Shown piece by piece: positions 6,677-14,002 of a stretch of 17,400 bases of DNA. The stretch is from Prado023 sp039812125 (GTDB lineage Bacteria; Actinomycetota; Actinomycetes; S36-B12; CAIYMF01). Position 1 is the stretch's first letter. Every line of letters begins with the position of its first letter. A program made the position numbers and the translations under genes. The DNA lies in NCBI GenBank assembly GCA_039812125.1, contig JBDHZV010000049.1:1-17400 (forward strand). Direction: 5' to 3'. Under the pieces are notes generated by a model that was given only the letters and a program-made list of their open reading frames with translations, ran no database searches and had not been told where the DNA came from.

Positions 6677-7245
6677 CAGGGCTCCTCCTCCACACACTCC
6701 CGCTGACCGTACCAAAGGGTCGTGCTGCCGTACGTCCTCTCGCGCAGGGCGCGCAGAGGTGGCGGCCAGGCCAGCGCGCCCCCCTGGGCGGCCCGCTCGA
6801 CGACCACCACGGCGCCGGGAGCCAACCAGCCCCGGCACAGCTGCGCCAGCACCCCGTCGACGTCGGGTGCGGGCATGGCGTACGGCGGGTCCAGCAGCAC
6901 CAGGTCGGCCGGCCGCGGCGGCCCGGCGAGGAACGCGGCCACCGATGCGGTCACCACCTCGACGCCGTCCGCTGCGACGACCGCGCTGTTGCCGCGCGCG
7001 ATCGCCGCAGCGGCGCGGTCCCGCTCGACCAGCACGACGCTGGTTGCTCCCCGGCTGGCGGCCTCCAGTCCCAGCGCGCCCGACCCGGCGAACAGGTCGA
7101 GCACGCGGACTCCCGTCAGCCCGCCGAGCTCGTGCTCCAGGGACGCGAACAGCGACTCCCGGACCCGGTCCGAGGTCGGCCGGGTCACCCCAGGGGGCAC
7201 CTTCAACCGCCGGCCCCGGGCCGTCCCGGCGATGACCCGGGTCAC
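6676..7245 (-). CDS. rsmD: 16S rRNA (guanine(966)-N2)-methyltransferase RsmD
   Basis: RsmD methylates G966 (E. coli numbering) of 16S rRNA during small-subunit assembly, using S-adenosylmethionine. It is 189 aa. The N-terminus MTRVIAGTARGRRLKVPPG and RPTSDRVRESLF are family hallmarks. The SAM-binding motif is DLFAGSGALGLEAASRGA (about 50-67), and the catalytic DPPY box lies near residue 119. The GTG start at 7245 overlaps the recG stop in a GTGA, with GGAG 6 nt upstream inside recG. It therefore belongs to the recG-rsmD-coaD string. Confidence 0.96.
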   Translation of the reverse strand: MTRVIAGTARGRRLKVPPGVTRPTSDRVRESLFASLEHELGGLTGVRVLDLFAGSGALGLEAASRGATSVVLVERDRAAAAIARGNSAVVAADGVEVVTASVAAFLAGPPRPADLVLLDPPYAMPAPDVDGVLAQLCRGWLAPGAVVVVERAAQGGALAWPPPLRALRERTYGSTTLWYGQRECVEEEP

Positions 7246-9461
7246 GTCCGCTCCAGGTACTCGGCGTGGTCGGGGTCGACCAGGGCGGCAACCTCGGCGG
7301 CCAGCAGCGGATGCCCGGCCAGCTCGGGGTCCTGCGCCACCAGCTCAGTGGCCTCCTGGCGCGCCCGCAGGATCACGTCCTCGTGTTCGAGGACTGACAG
7401 GAGGCGCAACGACCGCCGCGCGCCGGATTGCGCCGCCCCGAGCACGTCGCCCTCGCGGCGGGACTGCAGGTCGTAGCGCGACAGCTCGAACCCGTCGGTC
7501 GTCGCGGCGACCGCAGCCAACCGCTGCCGGGCTGGGGAGTCGGCCGGCGCCGAGGTGACCAGCAGGCACAGTCCGGCATGGGCGCCGCGGCCGACGCGGC
7601 CGCGCAGCTGGTGCAGCTGGGAGACCCCGAACCGGTCGGCGTCCAGGACGATCATCAGCGTCGCGTTGGGCACGTCCACGCCCACCTCGACCACGGTCGT
7701 GCAGACCAGGACATCCACCCCGTCGGCGCGGGTCGGCCCGGCGGCGAACCGGGCCATCACGTCGTCCTTGTCGGCGGCTGGCATCCGCCCGGTCAGCGCC
7801 GCGAGCCGCAGCCCGGCCAGCGGGCCGGACCCCAGCTCGGGAAGGACGGCTGCGACTGCGGCTGCCGGGGGGGCGTCGGGGCGCGTGGGGTCCTCGGGGG
7901 CCCCCGCGCCGTCGGGGACCTCCGCATCTGCGGGCTCGGCGGTCCCGCCATCGATCCGGGGGCACACCACATAGACCTGGCGTCCCTGCGCGACCTCCTC
8001 ACGGGCACGCTGCCATGCCCGGGCCAGGAAGTCGGGCCGCTCGAGGGCAGGCACCACATGCGTCACCAGCGGGTGGCGACCGGCCGGCAGCTCCCGGAGC
8101 ACGCTGACGTCGAGATCGCCGAACACCGTCATCGCGACCGTGCGGGGGATCGGCGTGGCGGTCATCACCAGCAGGTGCGGGCGCGCGCCCTCCCCCGCCC
8201 GCTCCAGAAGCGCGGCACGCTGTTCCACGCCGAATCGGTGCTGCTCGTCGACCACAACCAGGCCCAGGTCGGCGAACTGCACCCGATCCTCCAGCAGGGC
8301 GTGCGTGCCCACGACGATTCCAGCCGCGCCCGATGCGGCCTCCAGCAGGGCCGCCCGCCGCGCGGCAGCCGGCTGCGAGCCGGTCACCAGCGCGACCCGC
8401 GTCCCGTGCGGTGCACCCCCGAGCATCCCCTCCTGCGCCAGCGGCCCCAGCAGGGAGCGCAGGCTGCGCACGTGCTGGCTGGCCAGGACCTCGGTCGGGG
8501 CCAGCAGCGCGCACTGCCCGCCGGAGTCCACGACGCGCAGCATCGCCCGCAGCGCCACCACCGTCTTGCCGGAGCCCACCTCGCCCTGCAGCAGGCGGTG
8601 CATGGGGTGGGTGCCCGCGAGCTCCTCGGCAAGCACGCGGCCCAGCTCGTCCTGCCCGGCAGTCAGGACGAACGGCAGCTGGGCGTCGAACGCCGTGCCC
8701 AGTCCGTCGCGACGCCCAGGTCGGGGGGTGGCGGGCGCCGCGCTCGCCGCCGCCCGACGCGCAGCGAGCACGACCTGCACGCCGAAGGCCTCGTCCCAGC
8801 GCAGCCGCTCGAGGGCGCGCCGGACCTGGCCGCGGTTCTCCGGGACGTGCACCCACTCCAGGGCCTGGGGGCGGCTGACCACGCCGGCGCGAGCGCGCAG
8901 CTCGTCGTCGAGGGGATCTGCCTGCTCGGCGACGAGGGGCAGGACCATCGCCACGCACGAGGCGATGCGCCAGGTCGGCATCCGGGCACTGGCCGGGTAC
9001 ACCGGGATCAGCTGGCCGGCCCACCGGGCGGCCGCCTCGTCGGCATCCGCATCGCCGATGAGCTGGTAGTCCGGATGGAGCAGCTGGCGGGTCCCGCGGA
9101 ACGCCCCGACCGTCCCGGCGAACAGCCCGGAGCGACCCTCGAGCAGCTCCTTGGCCCGGTAGGACTGGTTGAAGAACGTCAGCTGCAACCGACCCGTGCC
9201 GTCGGTGACCTCCACCTCGAGGATGTCCCGGGGCCGCCTGCCACCACCCCCGCCGGGACCCAGGCGGCGCACCCGGGTCGAGGCGATCCGGGCCAGCACG
9301 GTGACGTCCTCCCCCACCGCCAGCCCCGCCAGGTCAGTGAGCTCACCGCGCTCCACGTAGCGTCGGGGGTAGTGCGCGAGCAGCTGCTCGATCGTGGTGA
9401 TCCCCAGCGAGCCCAGGGCCGTCGCCGCCCGGCCGCCCACGACGGAGCGAAGCGTGGCCAT
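7242..9461 (-). CDS. recG: ATP-dependent DNA helicase RecG
   Basis: RecG remodels stalled replication forks and Holliday junctions. It is 739 aa. The N-terminal wedge/OB region covers about residues 1-180 (GITTIEQLLAHYPRRY, ILEVEVTDGTGRLQLTFFNQ). Walker A GEVGSGKT is at 293-300, the DEQH box at 405-408 (VVVDEQHRFGVEQR) and motif III TATPIPRT at 434-441. Motif VI, QLHQLRGRVGRG, is at 615-626, followed by the TRG-like C-terminal region (ELSRYDLQSRREGDVLGAAQSG). An Ala/Pro/Asp-rich stretch at about 504-535 looks like a disordered insertion in the second helicase lobe. It has no counterpart in E. coli RecG as I recall it. ATG at 9461 follows the upstream stop by 3 nt with GGAG overlapping that stop. 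All helicase motifs are intact. Confidence 0.97.
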   Translation of the reverse strand: MATLRSVVGGRAATALGSLGITTIEQLLAHYPRRYVERGELTDLAGLAVGEDVTVLARIASTRVRRLGPGGGGGRRPRDILEVEVTDGTGRLQLTFFNQSYRAKELLEGRSGLFAGTVGAFRGTRQLLHPDYQLIGDADADEAAARWAGQLIPVYPASARMPTWRIASCVAMVLPLVAEQADPLDDELRARAGVVSRPQALEWVHVPENRGQVRRALERLRWDEAFGVQVVLAARRAAASAAPATPRPGRRDGLGTAFDAQLPFVLTAGQDELGRVLAEELAGTHPMHRLLQGEVGSGKTVVALRAMLRVVDSGGQCALLAPTEVLASQHVRSLRSLLGPLAQEGMLGGAPHGTRVALVTGSQPAAARRAALLEAASGAAGIVVGTHALLEDRVQFADLGLVVVDEQHRFGVEQRAALLERAGEGARPHLLVMTATPIPRTVAMTVFGDLDVSVLRELPAGRHPLVTHVVPALERPDFLARAWQRAREEVAQGRQVYVVCPRIDGGTAEPADAEVPDGAGAPEDPTRPDAPPAAAVAAVLPELGSGPLAGLRLAALTGRMPAADKDDVMARFAAGPTRADGVDVLVCTTVVEVGVDVPNATLMIVLDADRFGVSQLHQLRGRVGRGAHAGLCLLVTSAPADSPARQRLAAVAATTDGFELSRYDLQSRREGDVLGAAQSGARRSLRLLSVLEHEDVILRARQEATELVAQDPELAGHPLLAAEVAALVDPDHAEYLERT

Positions 9462-9464
9462 CGG

Positions 9465-11084
9465 CTACTCCACGCCGAGGATCGCGTGCCAGCGCGGCTG
9501 CCCGCCCTCGTAGCCCACCACCTCCACACCGGGGTGGGCCCCGGCCAGCCAGGCCTCGATGGAGTCCAGCAGCCCGGGCGGGGCGTCCGCCCCGAGCACG
9601 ACGGTCACCAGCTCGCCGTCACCCCGGGCGAGCATCCGGCCCAGGACGCGAGCAGCCACGTCGAGCACGTCGGTCCCGACCTCCACGATGTCGCCGCCCA
9701 CCACACCGAGCTCATCGCCGACCCGGCAGGTGCCCGCCGTCGTCACCGCGTCGCGGATCGCAGTCGTCAGGCCGGCGTACTGGGTGGCCGACGCCGCCCG
9801 GGTCATCGCGACCACGTCGTCGTCGAACGCCTCCGAGGGGCTGTGCACCGCCACCGCGGCCAGCGACTGCACGATCGACCAGGTCGGGATCACCGCGACG
9901 CGCAGGCCCGAGTCCCGCGCGGCCACGGCTGCCGCCTCCGCGACCGGCAGCGAGTCCCGGTCACCGGGCAGCAGCACCACCTCGTGCGCGCCGCTGGCGC
10001 GGATGCCGTCGAGGAACTCCGCCGTGGAGGGCCGCCCCAGCTCCGGGGCGCGCACGACTGTGGCACCGCTGGCCTCCAGCAGTCCCGCCACCCCGGGGCC
10101 GTGGGAGACCACGACCAGTGCCCGACCGGAGGGCAGGGACCCCGCGTCGGCGACCTCCGCGAGGTAGGTGACCCGGATGCGATGCGGGACGCCGACCGCG
10201 AGCGCGGCCTCGATCGCGGCCCCGGCGTCGTCGACGTGCACGTGCACGTTCCACAGCCCCTCGCCGCCGACGACCACGAGCGAGTCCCCCAGCGTGGCGA
10301 GGCGCTCGCGCAGCCCCGGGACTGCGTCGTCGTCGGCATCGAGCAGGTACATCACCTCGTAGGGCGGCCCACCGTAGCCGTGCACCTGGAACTCCGGCCC
10401 CGCCAGGGAGTCCGGCTGCGGGGCGAGGCGGGCGAACTCGGGCAGCTCGCGGTGCACCCCGCTGATGACCTCGAGCAGGGCATCGGTGAGCACGACGTAG
10501 CCGCGACCCCCTGCGTCGACCACGCCGGCACGGCGCAGCGCCTCGAGCTGCTCGGTGGTGGCTGCCAGCGCGGTGCGCGCCCCGACGGCAGCACTCTGGG
10601 CGACGCCGAGCAGGTCAGCCCCGCTGCCCACGGCCTGCTCCGCTGCACCGGCGGCGGCGCGCGCCACCGTGAGGATGGTCCCCTCCTTGGGATCGGAGAC
10701 CGCGGCCGTTGCTGCCGCCGCGGCCCGGCCCAACGCATCGGCGAGCCACGAGCCGTCCATCGGGCGGTGCACGTCGGCGGCCCGAGTCGCGGCCACGCCG
10801 CGCAGGAGCTCGGACAGGATCACCCCGGAGTTCCCGCGCGCCCCCAGCAGCGCGCCACGGGCCAGCGCCGCCAGGCGTGCGCTCCCCGGCTCGGGCGCGT
10901 CGGCGCCCAGGCCCGAGATGGCCTCCGCGGCTGCCTCGAAGGTCAGGTACATGTTCGTGCCGGTGTCGCCGTCGGGCACGGGGAACACGTTGAGCGCATC
11001 GATCGCGCGCCGGTGGGTGCGCAGCCCGTCCAGCGACAGCGCGACCCACCTTGTCAGTGAGTCCACGTCGAGCAGCTCGCGCAT
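9465..11084 (-). CDS. DAK2-domain protein, fatty-acid kinase FakA-like
   Basis: In firmicutes FakA phosphorylates fatty acids bound to FakB (DegV-family) carrier proteins. This 539-aa protein has the same layout. The N-terminal DhaL/DAK2 kinase domain (about 1-205) contains ALNVFPVPDGDTGTNM (30-45) with the metal-binding aspartates and GARGNSGVILSELLRG (81-96). The middle domain has GDSLVVVGGEGLWNVHVHVDD (266-286), and an alpha/beta C-terminal domain follows. In the C-terminal domain the usual MNPST and LPNN motifs read GRPST and LPGD, so the FakA assignment is family-level. No fakB/degV gene is in the window. The ATG at 11084 was chosen for the strong GGAGGAGG just upstream; the frame is open 60 codons further but crosses the divergent promoter region. 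It heads the leftward recG-rsmD-coaD unit, 3 nt before recG. Confidence 0.9.
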   Translation of the reverse strand: MRELLDVDSLTRWVALSLDGLRTHRRAIDALNVFPVPDGDTGTNMYLTFEAAAEAISGLGADAPEPGSARLAALARGALLGARGNSGVILSELLRGVAATRAADVHRPMDGSWLADALGRAAAAATAAVSDPKEGTILTVARAAAGAAEQAVGSGADLLGVAQSAAVGARTALAATTEQLEALRRAGVVDAGGRGYVVLTDALLEVISGVHRELPEFARLAPQPDSLAGPEFQVHGYGGPPYEVMYLLDADDDAVPGLRERLATLGDSLVVVGGEGLWNVHVHVDDAGAAIEAALAVGVPHRIRVTYLAEVADAGSLPSGRALVVVSHGPGVAGLLEASGATVVRAPELGRPSTAEFLDGIRASGAHEVVLLPGDRDSLPVAEAAAVAARDSGLRVAVIPTWSIVQSLAAVAVHSPSEAFDDDVVAMTRAASATQYAGLTTAIRDAVTTAGTCRVGDELGVVGGDIVEVGTDVLDVAARVLGRMLARGDGELVTVVLGADAPPGLLDSIEAWLAGAHPGVEVVGYEGGQPRWHAILGVE

Positions 11085-11109
11085 CCGTCCTCCTCCCGGG
11101 CCCGGGGCA

Positions 11110-11115
11110 AGGCTA
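11110..11115 (-). promoter_or_regulatory. Candidate -10 box for the fakA-recG-rsmD-coaD unit (TAGCCT)
   Basis: TAGCCT on the minus strand lies 25 nt before the ATG at 11084 and upstream of its strong Shine-Dalgarno. No recognisable -35 stands 16-18 bp upstream, so confidence is low. Promoters must exist in this 190-bp divergent gap because the flanking genes point away from each other. Confidence 0.3.
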
Positions 11116-11184
11116 GTGTCGAAGCCCGGTCCACCGCGTGCGACCACCCCGGTGGTGGTGGCGCCGCGGTGACCCGGCGGCGAT

Positions 11185-11213
11185 TTGGGCCGGGCGAGGC
11201 CGTCCGATATCCT
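11185..11213 (+). promoter_or_regulatory. Candidate sigma-70 promoter for rpmB
   Basis: TTGGGC (11185-11190), a 17-bp spacer and TATCCT (11208-11213) form a good housekeeping-type promoter. It would give a leader of about 55 nt before the rpmB ATG. It is among the few AT-rich spots in the divergent gap at 11085-11275. Confidence 0.6.
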
Positions 11214-11275
11214 CGCCCGAGAAGCATCGGGCCGGACGTCTGGCCTGCCTCCCACTTCGAACACTGGAGTTCAAC

Positions 11276-11464
11276 ATGGCTGCCACCTGTGACGTCTGCG
11301 GCAAGGGCCCCGGCTTCGGCCACAGCATCTCGCACTCGCACCGGCGCACCAAGCGGCGCTGGAACCCCAACATCCAGAGCGTCCGCTCGGTCGTCGCGGG
11401 GACCCCGAAGCGAGTGAACGTGTGCACCTCCTGCCTCAAGGCAGGCAAGGTCACCCGCGGCTGA
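11276..11464 (+). CDS. rpmB: 50S ribosomal protein L28
   Basis: L28 is a small protein of the large ribosomal subunit. It is 62 aa, starting MAATCDVCGKGPGFGHSISH. The core HRRTKRRWNPNIQSVR is typical of L28. The cysteine pairs CDVC (5-8) and CTSC make this the zinc-binding form. The ATG at 11276 has GGAG 6 nt upstream; the longer open frame before it carries no L28 sequence. It is a single-gene rightward unit facing thiL, with a candidate promoter upstream and a strong hairpin 22 nt after the stop. Both ribosomal proteins in this window (L28 and L32) are of the zinc-dependent type. Confidence 0.97.
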   Translation: MAATCDVCGKGPGFGHSISHSHRRTKRRWNPNIQSVRSVVAGTPKRVNVCTSCLKAGKVTRG

Positions 11465-11485
11465 CCCGAGCCGACCGGCCAGTCA

Positions 11486-11532
11486 ACGGCCCCCGAGGCG
11501 CCTCCTCACCGGAGAGCCGCCACGGGGGCCGT
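11486..11532 (+). terminator. Long hairpin terminator after rpmB
   Basis: ACGGCCCCCG (11486-11495) pairs perfectly with CGGGGGCCGT (11523-11532). After an A-A mismatch the stem continues as GGCG/CGCC (11497-11500 with 11518-11521) and then CTCC/GGAG around a 5-nt loop. Nearly the whole 47 nt can fold. It begins 22 nt after the rpmB stop. There is no T-run, as is common for actinobacterial terminators. It could act on both strands between these convergent genes. Confidence 0.7.
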
Positions 11533-11561
11533 GGCCGTTCCCGACCGACCTCTGCCGACAC

Positions 11562-11592
11562 CGGCCCGGCCGGCGCGAGCTCGGCCGGGCCG
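11562..11592 (-). terminator. GC-rich hairpin terminator abutting the thiL stop
   Basis: CGGCCCGGCCG (11562-11572) pairs with CGGCCGGGCCG (11582-11592), an 11-bp perfect stem with a 9-nt loop. It starts at the base directly after the thiL TAG on the minus strand. There is no U-tract. It is the second hairpin between the convergent rpmB and thiL genes. Confidence 0.6.
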
Positions 11593-12573
11593 CTAGCTCG
11601 CGAAGTGGTCGTGCCCAGCCGCACCGAGTGGGACCCGACCGGCAACCGTCACCCCGGGACCGGACAGCGCGGGCACGTCGGCGGGCTCGACCACCGTGCT
11701 GAACGCGACGAAGCCCTCGGGGAGGGTCACCCCCGCCGGGAACGTCGCCACAACCGCGTGGTCCTCCCCGCCGGTGAGGATCCAGACCAGCGGGTCGGCG
11801 TTGAACGCAGCGGCGGCACTTGCCACCGGATCCGCGACCACCAGGGCCGTGGGGTCGATGTCCATGGCCACACCGGATGCCACGGCGACATGCATCAGGT
11901 CCGCGACCAACCCATCGCTGACGTCGATCATGGCCGTCGCGCCCGCCGCAGCCGCGGCCCACGCCGCCGCGTAGGGGGGCTCCGGCCGGCGATGGGCGTC
12001 CACCAGGGCACGTGGGGTGCGGAATCCGCGCGACAGGATGGACAGCCCTGCCGCGGCCCACCCGAGCCGGCCGGCTACCGCCACGACATCCCCGACCTGG
12101 GCACCCGAGCGCAGCACCGGCGTGGCGCCGGCCAGGTCCCCGATGACCGTGACCGAGATGACGATCCGGTCCCCCCGCACGACATCGCCACCGACGATTG
12201 CCGCGCCCTGAGCCTCCGCCTCCGCCCGCATCCCTGCGTACATCTCGGTGACCCAGTCCACGGGCAGGTCAGCCGGCAGCGCCAGGGCCACGACGAGGGT
12301 GGAGCCATGCGCCCCCATCGCCGCGATGTCGATCAGGTTCTGGGCGGCAGCCTTCACGCCCACGTCCCGGGCCGACGACCAGTCCCGGCGGAAGTGCCGG
12401 CCCTCGACGAGCATGTCCGTGGAGACCACGACCCGCCCGTCCGGCGCGGCCACCACCGCGGCGTCGTCACCACGGCCCAGGTGCACCCCCGGGGAGGTGT
12501 GCCCCGCCAGGGCACGATCGATCGCCGAGATCAGGCCGAACTCGCCCACATCGGCGATCGTGATGCTGCTCAT
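11593..12573 (-). CDS. thiL: Thiamine-monophosphate kinase
   Basis: ThiL phosphorylates thiamine monophosphate to thiamine diphosphate, the active cofactor. It is 326 aa with the PurM/ThiL-type ATP-grasping fold. GDDAAV is at 35-40, STDMLVEGRHF at 51-61, KAAAQNLIDIAAMGA at 74-88, IVGGDVVRGD near 127-135, DVSDGLVADL at 217-226 and the C-terminal TGGEDHAV at 267-274. These motifs carry the Mg2+- and nucleotide-binding acidic residues and are all intact. The ATG at 12573 has a strong GGAGGAG upstream. There is no other thiamine gene nearby, and I see no TPP riboswitch-like leader in the 86-bp gap before it. It diverges from the Lrp-like gene and converges on rpmB. Confidence 0.97.
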   Translation of the reverse strand: MSSITIADVGEFGLISAIDRALAGHTSPGVHLGRGDDAAVVAAPDGRVVVSTDMLVEGRHFRRDWSSARDVGVKAAAQNLIDIAAMGAHGSTLVVALALPADLPVDWVTEMYAGMRAEAEAQGAAIVGGDVVRGDRIVISVTVIGDLAGATPVLRSGAQVGDVVAVAGRLGWAAAGLSILSRGFRTPRALVDAHRRPEPPYAAAWAAAAAGATAMIDVSDGLVADLMHVAVASGVAMDIDPTALVVADPVASAAAAFNADPLVWILTGGEDHAVVATFPAGVTLPEGFVAFSTVVEPADVPALSGPGVTVAGRVPLGAAGHDHFAS

Positions 12574-12603
12574 GGTGGCTCCTCCACTCCAGTCCCTGCC
12601 CGC

Positions 12604-12613
12604 ACGCTAGTCT
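12604..12613. promoter_or_regulatory. Overlapping candidate -10 boxes in the thiL/Lrp-like divergent gap
   Basis: TAGTCT on the plus strand (12608-12613) and TAGCGT on the minus strand (12609-12604) overlap at a CTAG core in the 86-bp gap. Both fit TANNNT at plausible distances from the start codons. No -35 boxes are evident, so this is only a candidate. Confidence 0.25.
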
Positions 12614-12659
12614 GGACGACGGCCAGCCCGGGAACCGGGTGGTCGGAAGGAGGTCAGCG

Positions 12660-12893
12660 GTGGTCCATGCCTACATCCTGATCCAGACCCAGGTGGGCCG
12701 GGCGGCCTCCGTGGCCGCGGAGATCAGCGGGGTCGACGGAGTCACCGTCGCCCACGACGTGACCGGGCCCTACGACGTCATCGTCCAGGCGGAGGCGTCG
12801 AACATCGACGAGTTGGGCCGCCTCGTGGTGGCCTCCATCCAGCAGGTGCCCGGCATCACGCGCACCCTGACCTGCCCAGTGGTCAACCTCTGA
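12660..12893 (+). CDS. Stand-alone Lrp/AsnC ligand-binding (RAM) domain protein
   Basis: This is a 77-aa protein consisting only of the effector-binding domain found at the C-terminus of Lrp/AsnC regulators (VHAYILIQTQVGRAASVAAEI, VTGPYDVIVQAEASNIDELGRLV, VPGITRTLTCPVV). It follows the beta-alpha-beta-beta-alpha-beta pattern of that domain and has no helix-turn-helix. The GTG at 12660 is chosen because AAGGAGGT, a near-perfect ribosome site, lies 5 nt upstream. Stand-alone domains of this kind form ring oligomers and are thought to sense amino acids or modulate full-length Lrp proteins. The ligand here is unknown. DUF3515 follows 41 nt downstream. I recall this gene next to thiL in other actinobacteria. 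Confidence 0.88.
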   Translation: MVHAYILIQTQVGRAASVAAEISGVDGVTVAHDVTGPYDVIVQAEASNIDELGRLVVASIQQVPGITRTLTCPVVNL

Positions 12894-12934
12894 GCCCCGG
12901 TCCGGCTGCCCGCACCCGCCGCAGCACGCCCGCC

Positions 12935-13390
12935 GTGCGCCCCGCGCGACTGGTGGTCGTCCTGGTGGCCCTGGCCGGCTGCTCCCGCCCGGTCAGCGTC
13001 CCCCCGGTCGAACCAGCCCCGCCGGCCCCCGTGGCCCAGGCCTGCCGGCAGCTGCAGGCGCAGCTGCCGGATGCCCTGGCCACGGTCGGGACCCGCCGCG
13101 CATCGACGCCGGATTCGCCGCTCACCGCCGCCTACGGCGATCCCCCGGTGGCGATCCGCTGCGGCGTGCCCGAGCCGGCCGCGCTCACCCCGACCTCCCT
13201 GCTGGTGACCGTGGACGGGGTGGACTGGCTGCCCGAGGAGCTGACCGGGGGGTGGCTGCTCACGACAGTCGGAAGGGTGGCAAACGTCGAGGTCACCGTC
13301 CCCACGGCGCAAGGGCCGGCGCCCTCCGTGGCCGCCGACCTGTCCGGCGTCATCATCCGTGCCATCCCCGCATCCGCGCCTGACCCGTGA
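12935..13390 (+). CDS. DUF3515 family lipoprotein
   Basis: The protein has 151 aa. The GTG at 12935 gives a short N-terminus RPAR, a hydrophobic stretch LVVVLVALAG and a lipobox LAGC with Cys16, so it is very probably a lipoprotein anchored on the outer face of the membrane. A Pro-rich linker follows, then the DUF3515 pattern: ACRQLQAQLPDAL, AAYGDPPVAIRCGVPEP and VDWLPEELTGGWLLTTVGR. The two cysteines of the mature domain (Cys37 and the one in IRCG) may form a disulfide. No Shine-Dalgarno is visible, so the start may lie upstream or translation may be coupled to the Lrp-like gene. Function is unknown. I recall the family next to ddl in other actinobacteria (Rv2980 in M. tuberculosis). Its stop is only 6 bp from that of the convergent acetyltransferase. 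Confidence 0.85.
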   Translation: MRPARLVVVLVALAGCSRPVSVPPVEPAPPAPVAQACRQLQAQLPDALATVGTRRASTPDSPLTAAYGDPPVAIRCGVPEPAALTPTSLLVTVDGVDWLPEELTGGWLLTTVGRVANVEVTVPTAQGPAPSVAADLSGVIIRAIPASAPDP

Positions 13391-13396
13391 CGGTCG

Positions 13397-14002
13397 TCAG
13401 GGCGACGGGTCGGGTCCGGCCGGCGTCGGGTCCTGCCCGATGCGCCACAGCAGCACCTGCCCGGACTCCGCGGGGGCCTCGGGGGGCCGCGTCTGCCGGT
13501 CCACGAGCCGGTAGCCGCAACGGGGGGGCACTGCCGCGCTGCGGGCGTTGGCCTCGTCCATGCGGATCTCCACGTGGGTGATCCCGGGCAGCGCGAGCAG
13601 GGCCGTGGTCAGGCCCCGCACGACCGAGGTGACGATCCCCGCGCCCTGGGCGTCGGGACGCAGCCAGTACCCGATCTCCAACCCGTCCGGGGCTCCCCGG
13701 TGGTGGGCACCCGTGCCGCCGACGACCCGGCCGCCGCGCAGGATCGCGTACACGGCGTCCCGGCCGGCGAGGCGCTCCCGCTCCCAGCGCACGATGAGGT
13801 CCCGACGCTCGTGGCGCGGCAGCGGCTCCTGGGCGATCCACGGCATCCAGGGACGTAGGTGCTCGAGGCTCTCGCGGACCGCCTCGGCCAGGTCGTCGAC
13901 GTCGGACTCGCCCCAGGTGCGCACCTCCAGCCCCGGCACGTCGATCCTCGCGGGCAGCACCCCGTGAGCGGGCAGGTCGCCAGCATCGGTCATGGCGGTC
14001 AT
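13397..14002 (-). CDS. GNAT acetyltransferase, RimJ/RimL-like
   Basis: This is a 201-aa GCN5-related N-acetyltransferase. The order of elements fits the RimJ/RimL type: VPGLEVRTWGESDVDDLAEAVRESLEHLRPWMPW near the N-terminus, YAILRGGRVVGGTGAHH in the central strands, LEIGYWLRPDAQGAGIVTSVV with the acetyl-CoA pyrophosphate-binding loop QGAG (about residues 118-121), then HVEIRMDEANARSAAVPPRCGYRLV. RimJ/RimL members acetylate N-terminal amines of ribosomal proteins, and relatives acetylate antibiotics or small amines. The substrate here is unknown. The ATG at 14002 overlaps the peptidase stop as ATGA with GGAAGGG upstream, so the two are translationally coupled. An ATG at 13993 is a weaker alternative. 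Confidence 0.9.
   Translation of the reverse strand: MTAMTDAGDLPAHGVLPARIDVPGLEVRTWGESDVDDLAEAVRESLEHLRPWMPWIAQEPLPRHERRDLIVRWERERLAGRDAVYAILRGGRVVGGTGAHHRGAPDGLEIGYWLRPDAQGAGIVTSVVRGLTTALLALPGITHVEIRMDEANARSAAVPPRCGYRLVDRQTRPPEAPAESGQVLLWRIGQDPTPAGPDPSP

Noticed and set aside
7428..11060. Very long plus-strand open frame (1210 codons) antisense to recG and the FakA-like gene.
   Set aside because: It mirrors two clearly recognised minus-strand genes, has His/Gly/Arg/Gln-rich composition without domain motifs, and crosses gene boundaries. Such shadow frames are expected at this GC content.
11143..11156. ACCACC-CC-GGTGGT inverted repeat in the rpmB divergent gap, considered as an operator.
   Set aside because: The short 6-bp arms are simple-sequence GGT/ACC runs continuing into GGTGGTG, which is easily explained by composition bias.
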